Source of the DNA: Arenibacter sp. F20364
GTDB taxonomy: Bacteria; Bacteroidota; Bacteroidia; Flavobacteriales; Flavobacteriaceae
Reading direction: 5' to 3'
DNA length: 64,000 nt
NCBI RefSeq assembly: GCF_023015905.1
Contig: NZ_JALKBD010000021.1
Span: 31,075 to 95,074, forward strand
The notes below the pieces were generated by a model. The model saw only the letters and a list, made by a program, of their open reading frames with translations, searched no databases and was not told where the DNA came from. Within the stretch, counting starts at the first letter, position 1. The number at the start of each line of letters is the position of its first letter. Positions 26,996 through 34,900 of this stretch are shown piece after piece. A program made the position numbers and the translations under genes.

Positions 26996-27057
26996 TTAAT
27001 ATCTTTTACAGTTAAGAGTATAAATATAGGAAATCCTTAGGGAAATAATGCACAAGC

Positions 27058-28809
27058 TTATGCTACTAAACTTTTGTCTACCAACTCCAGTCCGTCGTCT
27101 ATCAGATGGCCTAATTGTGGTTTTTGGAGCTTAAGGGCTTCCAAGTGTGCTTTCAGATCTTTGGCAAAACTTCCGTCGCCATTATTTTTTGCCAATTCGT
27201 ACAATTCAACCGAAAGCAACCAATCTTCTGGGTGGTTGGCTTTTATTTCCTGGAAGACTTTGTTTCTGGAGATAGTTACATTTTTACCTTCCCTAAATTC
27301 CCTGACCTGCTTGTATAATTGTTCCAATTGTTTTCTTTTTTCAGTTTTGGCCGATTTTATGGTGGTGTCGGTTACTTTGTGCGTAACCAGATCAAAACTT
27401 TTTAAATCCGCGGGACCATTAAATACAGAAACAATATTTTCCCCCACAGCCATATGGTAAAGTCCCCAATCTGGGCTAAAGAGTATTTTTTCGCCATGGG
27501 TAACCGTACAATTTGCCAAGGTAACCAGAATTATTTCTCCCTTGAGGTTTCTGGTACCCGTAATAATTTTCCCGGATACTTTTATATCGCCAATAAATTC
27601 CAGGGCCACTACTTCACCTTCATAAATACTGTAGGCTTTTAAATCGCGGGGGCTCATATCCTCTATCGCAAGATTTATGCCCTTCAATTTTCCTATGGGC
27701 GAACCAAAGCTGTTCGGATGCTGTTCAATACCGTGTCCTATCAATTCCTTTTCCCGGTAAGCAAGGGCTGTATTGCCTTTGGTCTGAAGATAGACCGGTT
27801 TGCCTTCATGGGCAATTACACTGGCAAAATTCCCGGATATTTGCAGGCCTGTACTTAGTTCCACCGTCCCCAGTACCTTGGAGTTGATAAGCTTTTCCAG
27901 ACCACTTAGGCCACCTTTCCTTAAGGACATGGTGTTAGCAAATTCTTCCAGCACTTGATTCAGGTAGGCAAAATCAGGGGTGACAAAAAGTTGTGGTTGT
28001 GGTTGGGTTATATCAAAGGAAGTATGTGCCGCTTCTAAGGAATAAGGAATTTTTTTAACCTTATTGGTCATGCACCAGGCACTTTCACCAATGGAGGAAA
28101 GTAAACCCGCACCGTATATTTTTGGTTGGTCTACAGTACCGATCAGCCCATATTCTACGGTCCACCAATGAAGGTTTCTGATCAGCGCCATTTCACTGGG
28201 TTCTCCCATATCCAATTGTAGGTCCTCAATTTTCTTTTGTGCCCTATCTATGTCCGCTTGGGGGGTGCCTTCGGCCTCCTTTATGATGGATAAATGCCTA
28301 ACGGCTTCGTATAGTTCATAATCCTTGGCACTGGAAATGGCCTTGGAGCCTATTTCCCCAAACCTACGCAGGTATTCGGCATATTCCGGATTGGCAATAA
28401 TAGGGGCGTGCCCTGCTCCTTCGTGGATAATATCGGGTGCGGGGGTATATTCAATATGTTCCAATTGCCTAATATCCGAGGCTATGACCAAGACATTGTA
28501 GGCTTGGAATTCCATAAAGGCCGAAGGAGGGATGAAACCATCTACGGCCACGGCCGCCCATCCTATTTCCTTCAATATTCTGTTCATACCGTACATATTG
28601 GGAATATAGTCTATAGAAATCCCCGTTTTTTTTAGTCCCTCCATATAACTCTTATGGGCCACCGTACTCAAGTAATCTACATTTTTTCGCATTACATATC
28701 GCCAGACTGCCTGATCGATAGGGGAGTAGTCCTCATAATTTTGAGGTTTTATATACTGCTTCAAATGCTTGGGAAGCTTATCTAAGATGTAGTTGCTTTC
28801 AAAAGACAT
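27058..28809 (-). CDS. Aromatic amino acid hydroxylase (phenylalanine 4-monooxygenase type) with a long C-terminal extension
   Basis: 583 residues from the ATG at 28809 (MSFESNYILDKLPKHL); an upstream in-frame ATG would add 17 unlikely residues. The catalytic domain occupies about 1-310: IPNMYGMNRIL, FIPPSAFMEFQAYNVL, and the iron ligands His129 and His134 (DIIHEGAGHAPII) and Glu219 (WWTVEYGLIG). It would hydroxylate Phe (or Tyr/Trp) using a reduced pterin. Residues about 320-583 form a further region with no motif I recognise, roughly doubling the usual bacterial length (about 260-300). Related long forms exist in Bacteroidota as far as I recall. No pterin-recycling gene is adjacent. Confidence 0.92.
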   Translation of the reverse strand: MSFESNYILDKLPKHLKQYIKPQNYEDYSPIDQAVWRYVMRKNVDYLSTVAHKSYMEGLKKTGISIDYIPNMYGMNRILKEIGWAAVAVDGFIPPSAFMEFQAYNVLVIASDIRQLEHIEYTPAPDIIHEGAGHAPIIANPEYAEYLRRFGEIGSKAISSAKDYELYEAVRHLSIIKEAEGTPQADIDRAQKKIEDLQLDMGEPSEMALIRNLHWWTVEYGLIGTVDQPKIYGAGLLSSIGESAWCMTNKVKKIPYSLEAAHTSFDITQPQPQLFVTPDFAYLNQVLEEFANTMSLRKGGLSGLEKLINSKVLGTVELSTGLQISGNFASVIAHEGKPVYLQTKGNTALAYREKELIGHGIEQHPNSFGSPIGKLKGINLAIEDMSPRDLKAYSIYEGEVVALEFIGDIKVSGKIITGTRNLKGEIILVTLANCTVTHGEKILFSPDWGLYHMAVGENIVSVFNGPADLKSFDLVTHKVTDTTIKSAKTEKRKQLEQLYKQVREFREGKNVTISRNKVFQEIKANHPEDWLLSVELYELAKNNGDGSFAKDLKAHLEALKLQKPQLGHLIDDGLELVDKSLVA

Positions 28810-29056
28810 AGTCTGAGTTTTATTCCTTTTAAAGATACAAAATGCGCCCGTGTCTCCCAAGAAGGGCCTTTTGTAATTACATAGCTAAAGAAAGTAAAAG
28901 GGCACTTAAAAAAAATGGTTTAATGTCAGTTTTAGATAACCTATTTTTTGGACGGGAATCAAAAAAAATTCCCCGCCTGAATAGGAAGGGAATATAGGGG
29001 GATTTAATCTAAGACAGAACCTAGAAGATTCTCTATATAATGATATGGTCAACTTT

Positions 29057-29617
29057 TTAATTCATGGTCGACTCGGGAGGATAAGCTTCCAATATTTCGG
29101 AAACGAACTCTTTAATCCTTTGTTCTTTCTTTTCTATATTTCTAATGTTGTTCAAGGTGCCAACACCCCTTCCTTGCCAAACCAGTTCCTTGTTCTTGGC
29201 ATCAATGATGTCAATATATAGGGAGCCCTCGGTCCTTGTGCTAACATTGTTTCCTCCGTAATATGGGGACCCCCAGTAAAATGGAGACCAACCCCAGCCA
29301 TAGAACCCTGCGCCCCAATAGTTGCTGTACACATCTACCTGTTGTCTTTCTTTGGTAAAGATGCTCAATAACATATCGGGATCTTCGGATTTCACGAAAC
29401 CTCTAGAGCTCATTTCCGCATCAATGGCCTTTAAAATTCTCTTTTTGTCCAAATCCGAAATCTGGGCCTTGTCTATCCCGGTTTTATAAAAGGCATAGGT
29501 TTTGAGGGAATTAAAATTTGCTTCTTTATCATAATCCGATAATACACGTACCGAGGAGCAGGAACTGGCAAAGAGCAGGACCATGATCGGAACGACTAAA
29601 AATTTGATCTTTTTCAT
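29057..29617 (-). CDS. DUF4136 domain-containing lipoprotein
   Basis: 186 residues. The signal peptide ends in the lipobox LFASSC (Cys about 20). The mature domain begins VRVLSDYDKEANFNSLKTYAFYKTG, the characteristic DUF4136 opening, and continues with KKRILKAIDAEMSSRGF, DPDMLLSIFTKERQQVDVYSNYWG, a Gly/Trp/Tyr-rich loop (GFYGWGWSPFYWGSPYYGG) and TEGSLYIDIIDAKNKELVWQG. It is probably held in the outer membrane facing the periplasm. Role unknown. Stands alone on the minus strand; the DUF5522 gene lies 69 bases upstream. Confidence 0.92.
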   Translation of the reverse strand: MKKIKFLVVPIMVLLFASSCSSVRVLSDYDKEANFNSLKTYAFYKTGIDKAQISDLDKKRILKAIDAEMSSRGFVKSEDPDMLLSIFTKERQQVDVYSNYWGAGFYGWGWSPFYWGSPYYGGNNVSTRTEGSLYIDIIDAKNKELVWQGRGVGTLNNIRNIEKKEQRIKEFVSEILEAYPPESTMN

Positions 29618-29685
29618 AGCTTATATATTTGAATTAGTACTTGTGATATTCCATTTAAATAGGCTCAAAAATCATGCCGAATACC

Positions 29686-29886
<201 letters not shown>

Positions 29887-30035
29887 TTAAGCTGGTCGGC
29901 CATGTGGAGGTTAATTTAACAGAGTTTAGCATACTTTTTGTATTTGAACCTATTTTGTTCGTAGTAAGTCGATTATGGAAAATTTTTTTGAAGAGCCCCT
30001 GTTATCTTTGATAAGCGTGCTATTTACCTAAAAGA

Positions 30036-30389
30036 ATGATTTTAGTATTTAAACATTTATTTTACAAGAACTATGTTGGACTATCCATATGGCCCTTCAT
30101 TATTTTAAAAAATTCTTCTTTAAAAAAGGATGTTACGCTACTCAATCACGAAAGAATACATCTACGTCAGCAACAGGAATTGTTGATAGTGCCCTTTTAT
30201 TTTTTGTATTTAACGGAGGGCTTCATTAGGTTTCTTATGTGTTTTGACGCCTACAAGGCCTACCAAAATATTAGCTTTGAAAGGGAGGCTTACGATAATG
30301 AAACTAATTTATATTATCTGCAAGAGAGAAGGACGTTTAGTTTTATTAAATATCTTTGGGGTCAAAAGCCTTCAACGTGCAGGGAATAA
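30036..30389 (+). CDS. Small membrane protein with an HExxH zinc-protease-like motif
   Basis: 117 residues. After a short N-terminal part (LIFKHLFYKNYVGLSIWPF-type: VFKHLFYKNYVGLSIWPFII) comes LLNHERIHLRQQQELL, in which HERIH (about residues 38-42) matches the HExxH zinc site. A hydrophobic helix follows (about 48-68, IVPFYFLYLTEGFIRFL), then SFEREAYDNE, whose Glu could be a third ligand. This layout recalls short membrane metallopeptidases (M48/M56-like), but it is much shorter and may be inactive. It overlaps the next gene by 34 bases and has a TATCTTTG promoter element at 30003-30010. Confidence 0.75.
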   Translation: MILVFKHLFYKNYVGLSIWPFIILKNSSLKKDVTLLNHERIHLRQQQELLIVPFYFLYLTEGFIRFLMCFDAYKAYQNISFEREAYDNETNLYYLQERRTFSFIKYLWGQKPSTCRE

Positions 30390-31282
30390 ATCAGGAAGTA
30401 AACCTTTCTATTTTACATAAAAAACAGGTTACCCTAGTGGTAAAAAGGGAAGACCTGATACACCCTTTTATCTCTGGCAATAAATACCGAAAACTTAAGT
30501 ACAATATCTTGGAGGCCAAACAAAGGGGCTTGAATACCATTCTAACTTTTGGTGGTGCCTACTCCAACCATATTGCAGCCACCGCTTATGCGGGAAAATT
30601 GCATGGTATAAGGACCATTGGGGTAATAAGGGGCGAGGAGCTAAGCCAAAATTGGATGCTTAATCCCACTTTGATGCAAGCCCATGAGCACGGGATGGAT
30701 TTTAAATTTATTTCCAGGGAGGATTATAGGCGTAGGAACGAGAAATCTTTTTTGGAGCTGTTGGGTAGGGACTTGGCCCCCTATTACTTAATTCCTGAAG
30801 GGGGAACAAATTTGCTGGCAGTTAAAGGTTGTGAAGAAATATTGAGCCCTGAAGATGCGGATTTTAACGTTCTATGTTCCAGTGTAGGAACAGGTGGCAC
30901 CTTGGCCGGTATTATCAATTCTTCCCTTCATTACCAGAGAATTATAGGCTTTCCTTCATTGAAAGGTGATTTTTTAAAGAAAGATATTCGTAATTTTACC
31001 GCCAAAGAAAACTGGGAAATCAATACCGATTATCATTTTGGAGGGTATGCCAAGGTTTCTGAAGTGCTTATAGAGTTTATTAATTATTTTAGGGAAAAGA
31101 CCAATATTCCTACAGATCCCATATACACAGGGAAGCTTTTATTTGGCATTTTAGATCTGGTAAAAAATGATTATTTTATGCCAGGAACCAAAATTTTGGC
31201 TATACACAGTGGTGGTTTACAGGGGATAGCAGGTATGAATTTAGTTTTAAAAAAGAAGAATCTTCCATTAATAAAAGTATGA
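30356..31282 (+). CDS. PLP-dependent 1-aminocyclopropane-1-carboxylate deaminase / D-cysteine desulfhydrase
   Basis: 308 residues of the fold-type II PLP family. The cofactor lysine is in FISGNKYRKLKYN (Lys43). It is followed by LTFGGAYSNHIAATAYAG (Ser and Asn near the substrate carboxylate) and the phosphate loop SSVGTGGTLAGII. The protein lies in the ACC deaminase/D-cysteine desulfhydrase group rather than threonine dehydratases; the true substrate cannot be settled by eye. It starts inside the previous gene (34-base overlap) and its stop overlaps the ATG of the glucosaminidase gene, so it is part of one operon. A GTG 21 bases downstream is an alternative start. Confidence 0.9.
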   Translation: MGSKAFNVQGINQEVNLSILHKKQVTLVVKREDLIHPFISGNKYRKLKYNILEAKQRGLNTILTFGGAYSNHIAATAYAGKLHGIRTIGVIRGEELSQNWMLNPTLMQAHEHGMDFKFISREDYRRRNEKSFLELLGRDLAPYYLIPEGGTNLLAVKGCEEILSPEDADFNVLCSSVGTGGTLAGIINSSLHYQRIIGFPSLKGDFLKKDIRNFTAKENWEINTDYHFGGYAKVSEVLIEFINYFREKTNIPTDPIYTGKLLFGILDLVKNDYFMPGTKILAIHSGGLQGIAGMNLVLKKKNLPLIKV

Positions 31283-32127
31283 TAAAGAGAATAGCGATAA
31301 CAACAATACTAGTTTTATTCCTAGTGGGTTGCGGTGTTAAAAAGAGAACGACTTATGCTAAAAAGCCAGATCCAAGGACGACCACAACCGCTAACAGGCC
31401 GGGGTCCAAAACAGGGGTCGAGTCCAAAAGCGAGGCTGCCTATGCATTACCGGAGGACAATGGCAAATTTGTAAAATTTACGGTAAATTCTACCGAGGAA
31501 TATATAGAGACATTTGGAGAAATAGCCCAGTTTGAAATGAAGGCTTATGGTATTCCTGCCAGTATTACATTGGCACAGGGCATCCTGGAAAGTGGTGCGG
31601 GTAGAGGTGTCCTTGGCGCCAAGACCAATAACCATTTCGGAATAAAATGTCATACCGGTTGGGAAGGGGATTATGATTTTCATGATGATGACGAAAAAGG
31701 GGAATGTTTTAGGAAGTATAACCATCCTATGTATTCCTTTAGGGATCATAGTATATTCTTGTCTACCCGTGCCAGATATGCTTTTTTGTTCGATTTGGAT
31801 CACGATGATTATAAAGGATGGGCCCATGGTTTAAGAGAAGCGGGTTATGCAACAGACCGTAAATATGCCCATAAGTTGATCGCACTCATTGAGCGCTATG
31901 AATTGGACAAATATGACAGGACGGTTGTAAAGTCTGGGGCCATTGTAAAAAAGGAACCGAAACAGTACGAACATAAAATTCATGTGGTTCAAAAGGGAGA
32001 TACCCTATATTCCATTTCCAAACGCTACTTCGTCTCCATTCCGGAATTGATGAAGTTAAACAATATGAACAACAGCAATTTGGCAGAGGGCCAAAAATTG
32101 ACCGTTAAATCTGAAAAAATTAGATAG
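31279..32127 (+). CDS. Lipoprotein N-acetylglucosaminidase (FlgJ/LytG type) with C-terminal LysM
   Basis: 282 residues with a lipoprotein signal (LVLFLVGCGVK, Cys about 19) and a charged, Thr-rich linker. The glucosaminidase domain (about 75-215) has IPASITLAQGILESGAGRGVLG with the catalytic Glu, NNHFGIKCHTGWEGDY, YNHPMYSFRDHSIFL and LREAGYATDRKYAHKLI. A LysM peptidoglycan-binding domain (about 233-278) reads IHVVQKGDTLYSISKRYFVS and ends EGQKLTVK. It would trim cell-wall glycan chains from the periplasmic side. The ATG overlaps the stop of the deaminase gene; hemL follows after 3 bases. Confidence 0.95.
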   Translation: MIKRIAITTILVLFLVGCGVKKRTTYAKKPDPRTTTTANRPGSKTGVESKSEAAYALPEDNGKFVKFTVNSTEEYIETFGEIAQFEMKAYGIPASITLAQGILESGAGRGVLGAKTNNHFGIKCHTGWEGDYDFHDDDEKGECFRKYNHPMYSFRDHSIFLSTRARYAFLFDLDHDDYKGWAHGLREAGYATDRKYAHKLIALIERYELDKYDRTVVKSGAIVKKEPKQYEHKIHVVQKGDTLYSISKRYFVSIPELMKLNNMNNSNLAEGQKLTVKSEKIR

Positions 32128-32130
32128 TTT

Positions 32131-33423
32131 ATGATCTATAGAAGAAGCAGTGCTTTATTTGCTGAAGCGCAGCGTTATATCCCTGGAGGGGTAAATTCCC
32201 CTGTTAGGGCCTTTAAGGCCGTTGGAGGTAATCCTGTATTTGTAAAGGAGGCCAAAGGGGCATATTTGTACGATGAGGATGGCAACCGTTTAATTGATTA
32301 TATAGCATCCTGGGGGCCGCTGATCCTAGGTCATGCCCATGCACCTGTGATCGAAGCGGTTATTGAGAAGGCAAAAATGGGGACGTCCTTTGGAATGCCA
32401 ACGGAAATTGAGACGCAATTGGCCAAGTTAGCGGTTTCCATGGTCCCCAATATAGATAAGATACGTTTTGTAAACAGTGGTACAGAAGCCTGTATGAGCG
32501 CTGTGCGTTTGGCCAGGGGATTTACTGGCAAGGACAAAATAATAAAATTTGCCGGATGCTACCACGGGCATTCGGATTCCTTTTTAATTCAGGCGGGAAG
32601 TGGAGCGGTTACCTTTGGTAGTCCCAATAGTCCAGGGGTTACCCAAGGAACGGCCAAAGATACACTGCTGGCGGCTTACAACAATCTGGAAAGTGTAAAA
32701 GCTTTGGCTACTGCCAACAAAGGAGAAATAGCCGCCATTATTATTGAGCCTGTGGCCGGTAATATGGGATGTATTATTCCTGAAGAAAACTTTATTAAAG
32801 GATTGCGTGATCTTTGTGACCAGGAAGATATTTTACTGATTTTTGACGAGGTAATGACCGGGTTTAGATTAGCGAAAGGAGGTGCTCAGGAAGTATTGGG
32901 GGTAGATGCGGATATTGTTACTTTTGGAAAGGTAATTGGAGGTGGGTTGCCTGTTGGTGCTTTTGCAGCCAGAGCCGAGATTATGGGGCATTTGGCACCG
33001 GATGGCCCAGTTTATCAGGCCGGAACACTAAGTGGTAATCCCTTGGCGATGAGTGCCGGATTGGCCATGTTGACCGAATTGAACAATAATCCCGAAGTTT
33101 TTAGGAGCTTGGCCGATAAGACCAAATACTTGGGGAAGGGTCTTGCAAAGGTATTGACCGATAATCATATTCCGTTCCAGATGAACAGGTTTGGTTCTAT
33201 GATCTCCGTTCATTTTACAGATGAACCTGTGGTAGATTTTGAAACTTCCGCAAAAGGTAACAATGCCACGTTCAAGAAATATTTCCATGGAATGTTGCAA
33301 CAGGGAATTTATTTGCCCCCTAGTGCCTTTGAGAGTTACTTTTTGAACGACGCCCTAAGCTATCAAGATTTGGATGAGACCATTGTGGCGCTCTCCAATA
33401 TCGCCAAGGATTTGCAGGCTTAA
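32131..33423 (+). CDS. hemL: Glutamate-1-semialdehyde 2,1-aminomutase
   Basis: 430 residues, full length. Family motifs are clear: [19 protein letters not shown] near the start, [60 protein letters not shown] and the PLP lysine in [32 protein letters not shown] closes the core. It makes 5-aminolevulinate for haem and related tetrapyrroles by the C5 pathway. Last gene of the plus-strand operon, 3 bases after the glucosaminidase gene, and followed by a perfect hairpin. It stands apart from other haem genes. Confidence 0.98.
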   Translation: MIYRRSSALFAEAQRYIPGGVNSPVRAFKAVGGNPVFVKEAKGAYLYDEDGNRLIDYIASWGPLILGHAHAPVIEAVIEKAKMGTSFGMPTEIETQLAKLAVSMVPNIDKIRFVNSGTEACMSAVRLARGFTGKDKIIKFAGCYHGHSDSFLIQAGSGAVTFGSPNSPGVTQGTAKDTLLAAYNNLESVKALATANKGEIAAIIIEPVAGNMGCIIPEENFIKGLRDLCDQEDILLIFDEVMTGFRLAKGGAQEVLGVDADIVTFGKVIGGGLPVGAFAARAEIMGHLAPDGPVYQAGTLSGNPLAMSAGLAMLTELNNNPEVFRSLADKTKYLGKGLAKVLTDNHIPFQMNRFGSMISVHFTDEPVVDFETSAKGNNATFKKYFHGMLQQGIYLPPSAFESYFLNDALSYQDLDETIVALSNIAKDLQA

Positions 33424-33430
33424 AATTTAA

Positions 33431-33466
33431 AAGGCTAAGAATTCATAACTATGAATTCTTAGCCTT
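33431..33466. terminator. Bidirectional hairpin between hemL and the DUF4890 gene
   Basis: A perfect 16-bp stem (AAGGCTAAGAATTCAT / ATGAATTCTTAGCCTT) with loop AACT, seven bases after the hemL stop and 22 bases past the 3' end of the convergent gene. There is no long T run, but the placement between convergent genes suits a two-way terminator. Confidence 0.7.
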
Positions 33467-33488
33467 CAATAAGCATTCAGGCAAGTTG

Positions 33489-33938
33489 TTATTTGCCGTT
33501 TGCTCTTTCTTTATGTCCTCTACCTCTTCTGTGTCCTTTCCTGTCTTTTTTCATTGCCTCCCATTTTTCATACTGCTCTGTATTCAGTATTTTTTTCATC
33601 TTTTCCTTTTGGGCGATCTGATGGTCCAACCTAGCGGTTTTCAGGGCATATCGTTCCTCAGAAGTTAACTTCTTAGCCTCACCACTTTCTTTTTTGGCCT
33701 TCATTTCTTTCATTTTCTCGGAGCGTGCCATTGCATTTTCAAGGTTTAAACTCTGAATTTGCTTTTGTTGGGCATCGGTGAGATCTAGGGCCAATGTCAT
33801 CTGCTTTGTTTGCAGAGTGGCCATTTGTTCAGGAGTCATATCACTCATATCGCCTCTGTGGGGTCTTTCATGTTCTGGTTTTTGTGCTATGGCGGTAATA
33901 CCGGCCATTAATACAATTAATACAACTATTTTTTTCAT
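33489..33938 (-). CDS. DUF4890 / Spy-like periplasmic helical protein
   Basis: 149 residues. A signal peptide (about 1-18, ending ITAIA) is followed by a highly charged helical protein: DMTPEQMATLQTKQMTLALDLTDAQQKQIQSLNLENA, KEMKAKKESGEAKKLTSEERYALKTARLDHQIAQKEKMKKIL and EQYEKWEAMKKDRKGHRRG. The LTDAQQKQI and LNTEQYEKW pieces are shared with Spy/LTXXQ-type proteins and DUF4890, thought to be periplasmic chaperones or metal-stress proteins. The tail is very basic. Alone on the minus strand. Confidence 0.85.
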   Translation of the reverse strand: MKKIVVLIVLMAGITAIAQKPEHERPHRGDMSDMTPEQMATLQTKQMTLALDLTDAQQKQIQSLNLENAMARSEKMKEMKAKKESGEAKKLTSEERYALKTARLDHQIAQKEKMKKILNTEQYEKWEAMKKDRKGHRRGRGHKERANGK

Positions 33939-34118
33939 ATTATTTATTATTTACTGTTTTGTATATAGGACAATATGATATTGGATTGGTTTAACGGGAA
34001 GGTTTATTTTAGGGCAATTTTAACACCTGTCGTATATAAATGTGAGGGGAGTATAATTAATATTGAAGGGATAATATTTAATCCTTAACGGATTAGGGAT
34101 AGGTGTATTGGCAAAATT

Positions 34119-34152
34119 AAAAAGGGCATAAACCTAAGTTTACGCCCTTTTT
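34119..34152 (-). terminator. Terminator of the small membrane peptide genes
   Basis: Stem AAAAAGGGCATAAAC with GTTTACGCCCTTTTT (15 bp, one mismatch), loop CTAA. Read on the minus strand it ends in TTTTT and follows the stop of the first small peptide gene by 23 bases. Confidence 0.8.
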
Positions 34153-34175
34153 CTAATCAAATTATTGGATGGTTA

Positions 34176-34355
34176 TTATTGTACGTTGATAAACTGATTT
34201 TCAGAGTTATCGGCCAAGGTCTCAATATTTACTTCTGATTTTTCGATTGAGATCAAGTCGTTTTTTGTAGTAGTGTCCTCAGATAGCTTGTTGTAAACCA
34301 ATGCGGATACCAGAAAACAAATAAAATATAATAGACTTTTTATTTTGTAGGACAT
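34176..34355 (-). CDS. Small single-helix membrane peptide, paralog A
   Basis: 59 residues: MSYKIKSLLYFICFLVSA, then LVYNKLSEDTTTKNDL and an acidic tail ending FINVQ. The N-terminal 20 residues form one membrane helix with a basic cap (about 8-22); the rest is polar and would face outside if the positive end is inside. The first 18 residues are almost identical to those of the gene 138 bases upstream (MSYK-I/V-KSLLYF-I/V-CF). It is likely expressed; a strong terminator follows. I do not recognise a family. Confidence 0.7.
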   Translation of the reverse strand: MSYKIKSLLYFICFLVSALVYNKLSEDTTTKNDLISIEKSEVNIETLADNSENQFINVQ

Positions 34356-34493
34356 AGATTTGGGGTTTTAATTATACCTCTAAATTAGATGATCTATTAG
34401 CACCAATTTGGCAAATGTTGTGAAACCTACATAAAGTTGTTGTAAAAAGACCAAGAAATGTGGTTGAAATTTTAAATAAAAGAGGACAATTAT

Positions 34494-34679
34494 TTATTCT
34501 TTTATTTCGTCCAATTTTGCTACCCTTTTGTCGATATCTAGCTTATCAGTTTGTAGTTGAATGACTTCGGCGGAATCACGATTATTTGTATTGTTATGTT
34601 CTGGCTCCAAGGCATAGTACAAAACAGCCGAGGCTACAAAACAAACAAAATACAATAAGCTTTTAACTTTATAAGACAT
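34494..34679 (-). CDS. Small single-helix membrane peptide, paralog B
   Basis: 61 residues: MSYKVKSLLYFVCFVASA, then VLYYALEPEHNNTNNRDS and a charged, possibly coiled-coil tail (IQLQTDKLDIDKRVAKLDEIKE). Same plan as paralog A: basic cap, one membrane helix (about 7-22), polar tail. The shared N-terminus and divergent tails point to a tandem duplication followed by specialisation. The leader of each gene also shows a common ATAGATTKGGGG segment just before the ATG on the coding strand's complement. Function unknown. Confidence 0.7.
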   Translation of the reverse strand: MSYKVKSLLYFVCFVASAVLYYALEPEHNNTNNRDSAEVIQLQTDKLDIDKRVAKLDEIKE

Positions 34680-34811
34680 AGATTGGGGGGTATTAATAAA
34701 GGCTTGAAAGTAGGAAAAATATTAAAAGTCAGAAAATAAATATTGTTAAATTTTACGTTTTATCGACAAAAGGTGTCCGTTCAACGGAAAAATATTGAAT
34801 TTTGGCATGAA

Positions 34812-34841
34812 GACAGGGCGATCTTCGAAGATCGCCCTGTC
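34812..34841. terminator. Perfect 30-bp palindrome downstream of the metalloprotease gene
   Basis: GACAGGGCGATCTTC (34812-34826) is followed at once by its exact complement (34827-34841). As RNA this gives a long GC-rich hairpin with a UCGA-type loop, 60 bases after the metalloprotease stop on the minus strand. No T run follows, so termination is inferred from position. Confidence 0.6.
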
Positions 34842-34900
34842 CAGTATATTCAATGTTATTTTTATAATATTTAAGGTAGTCTCCTTAAATATTGATCCAC

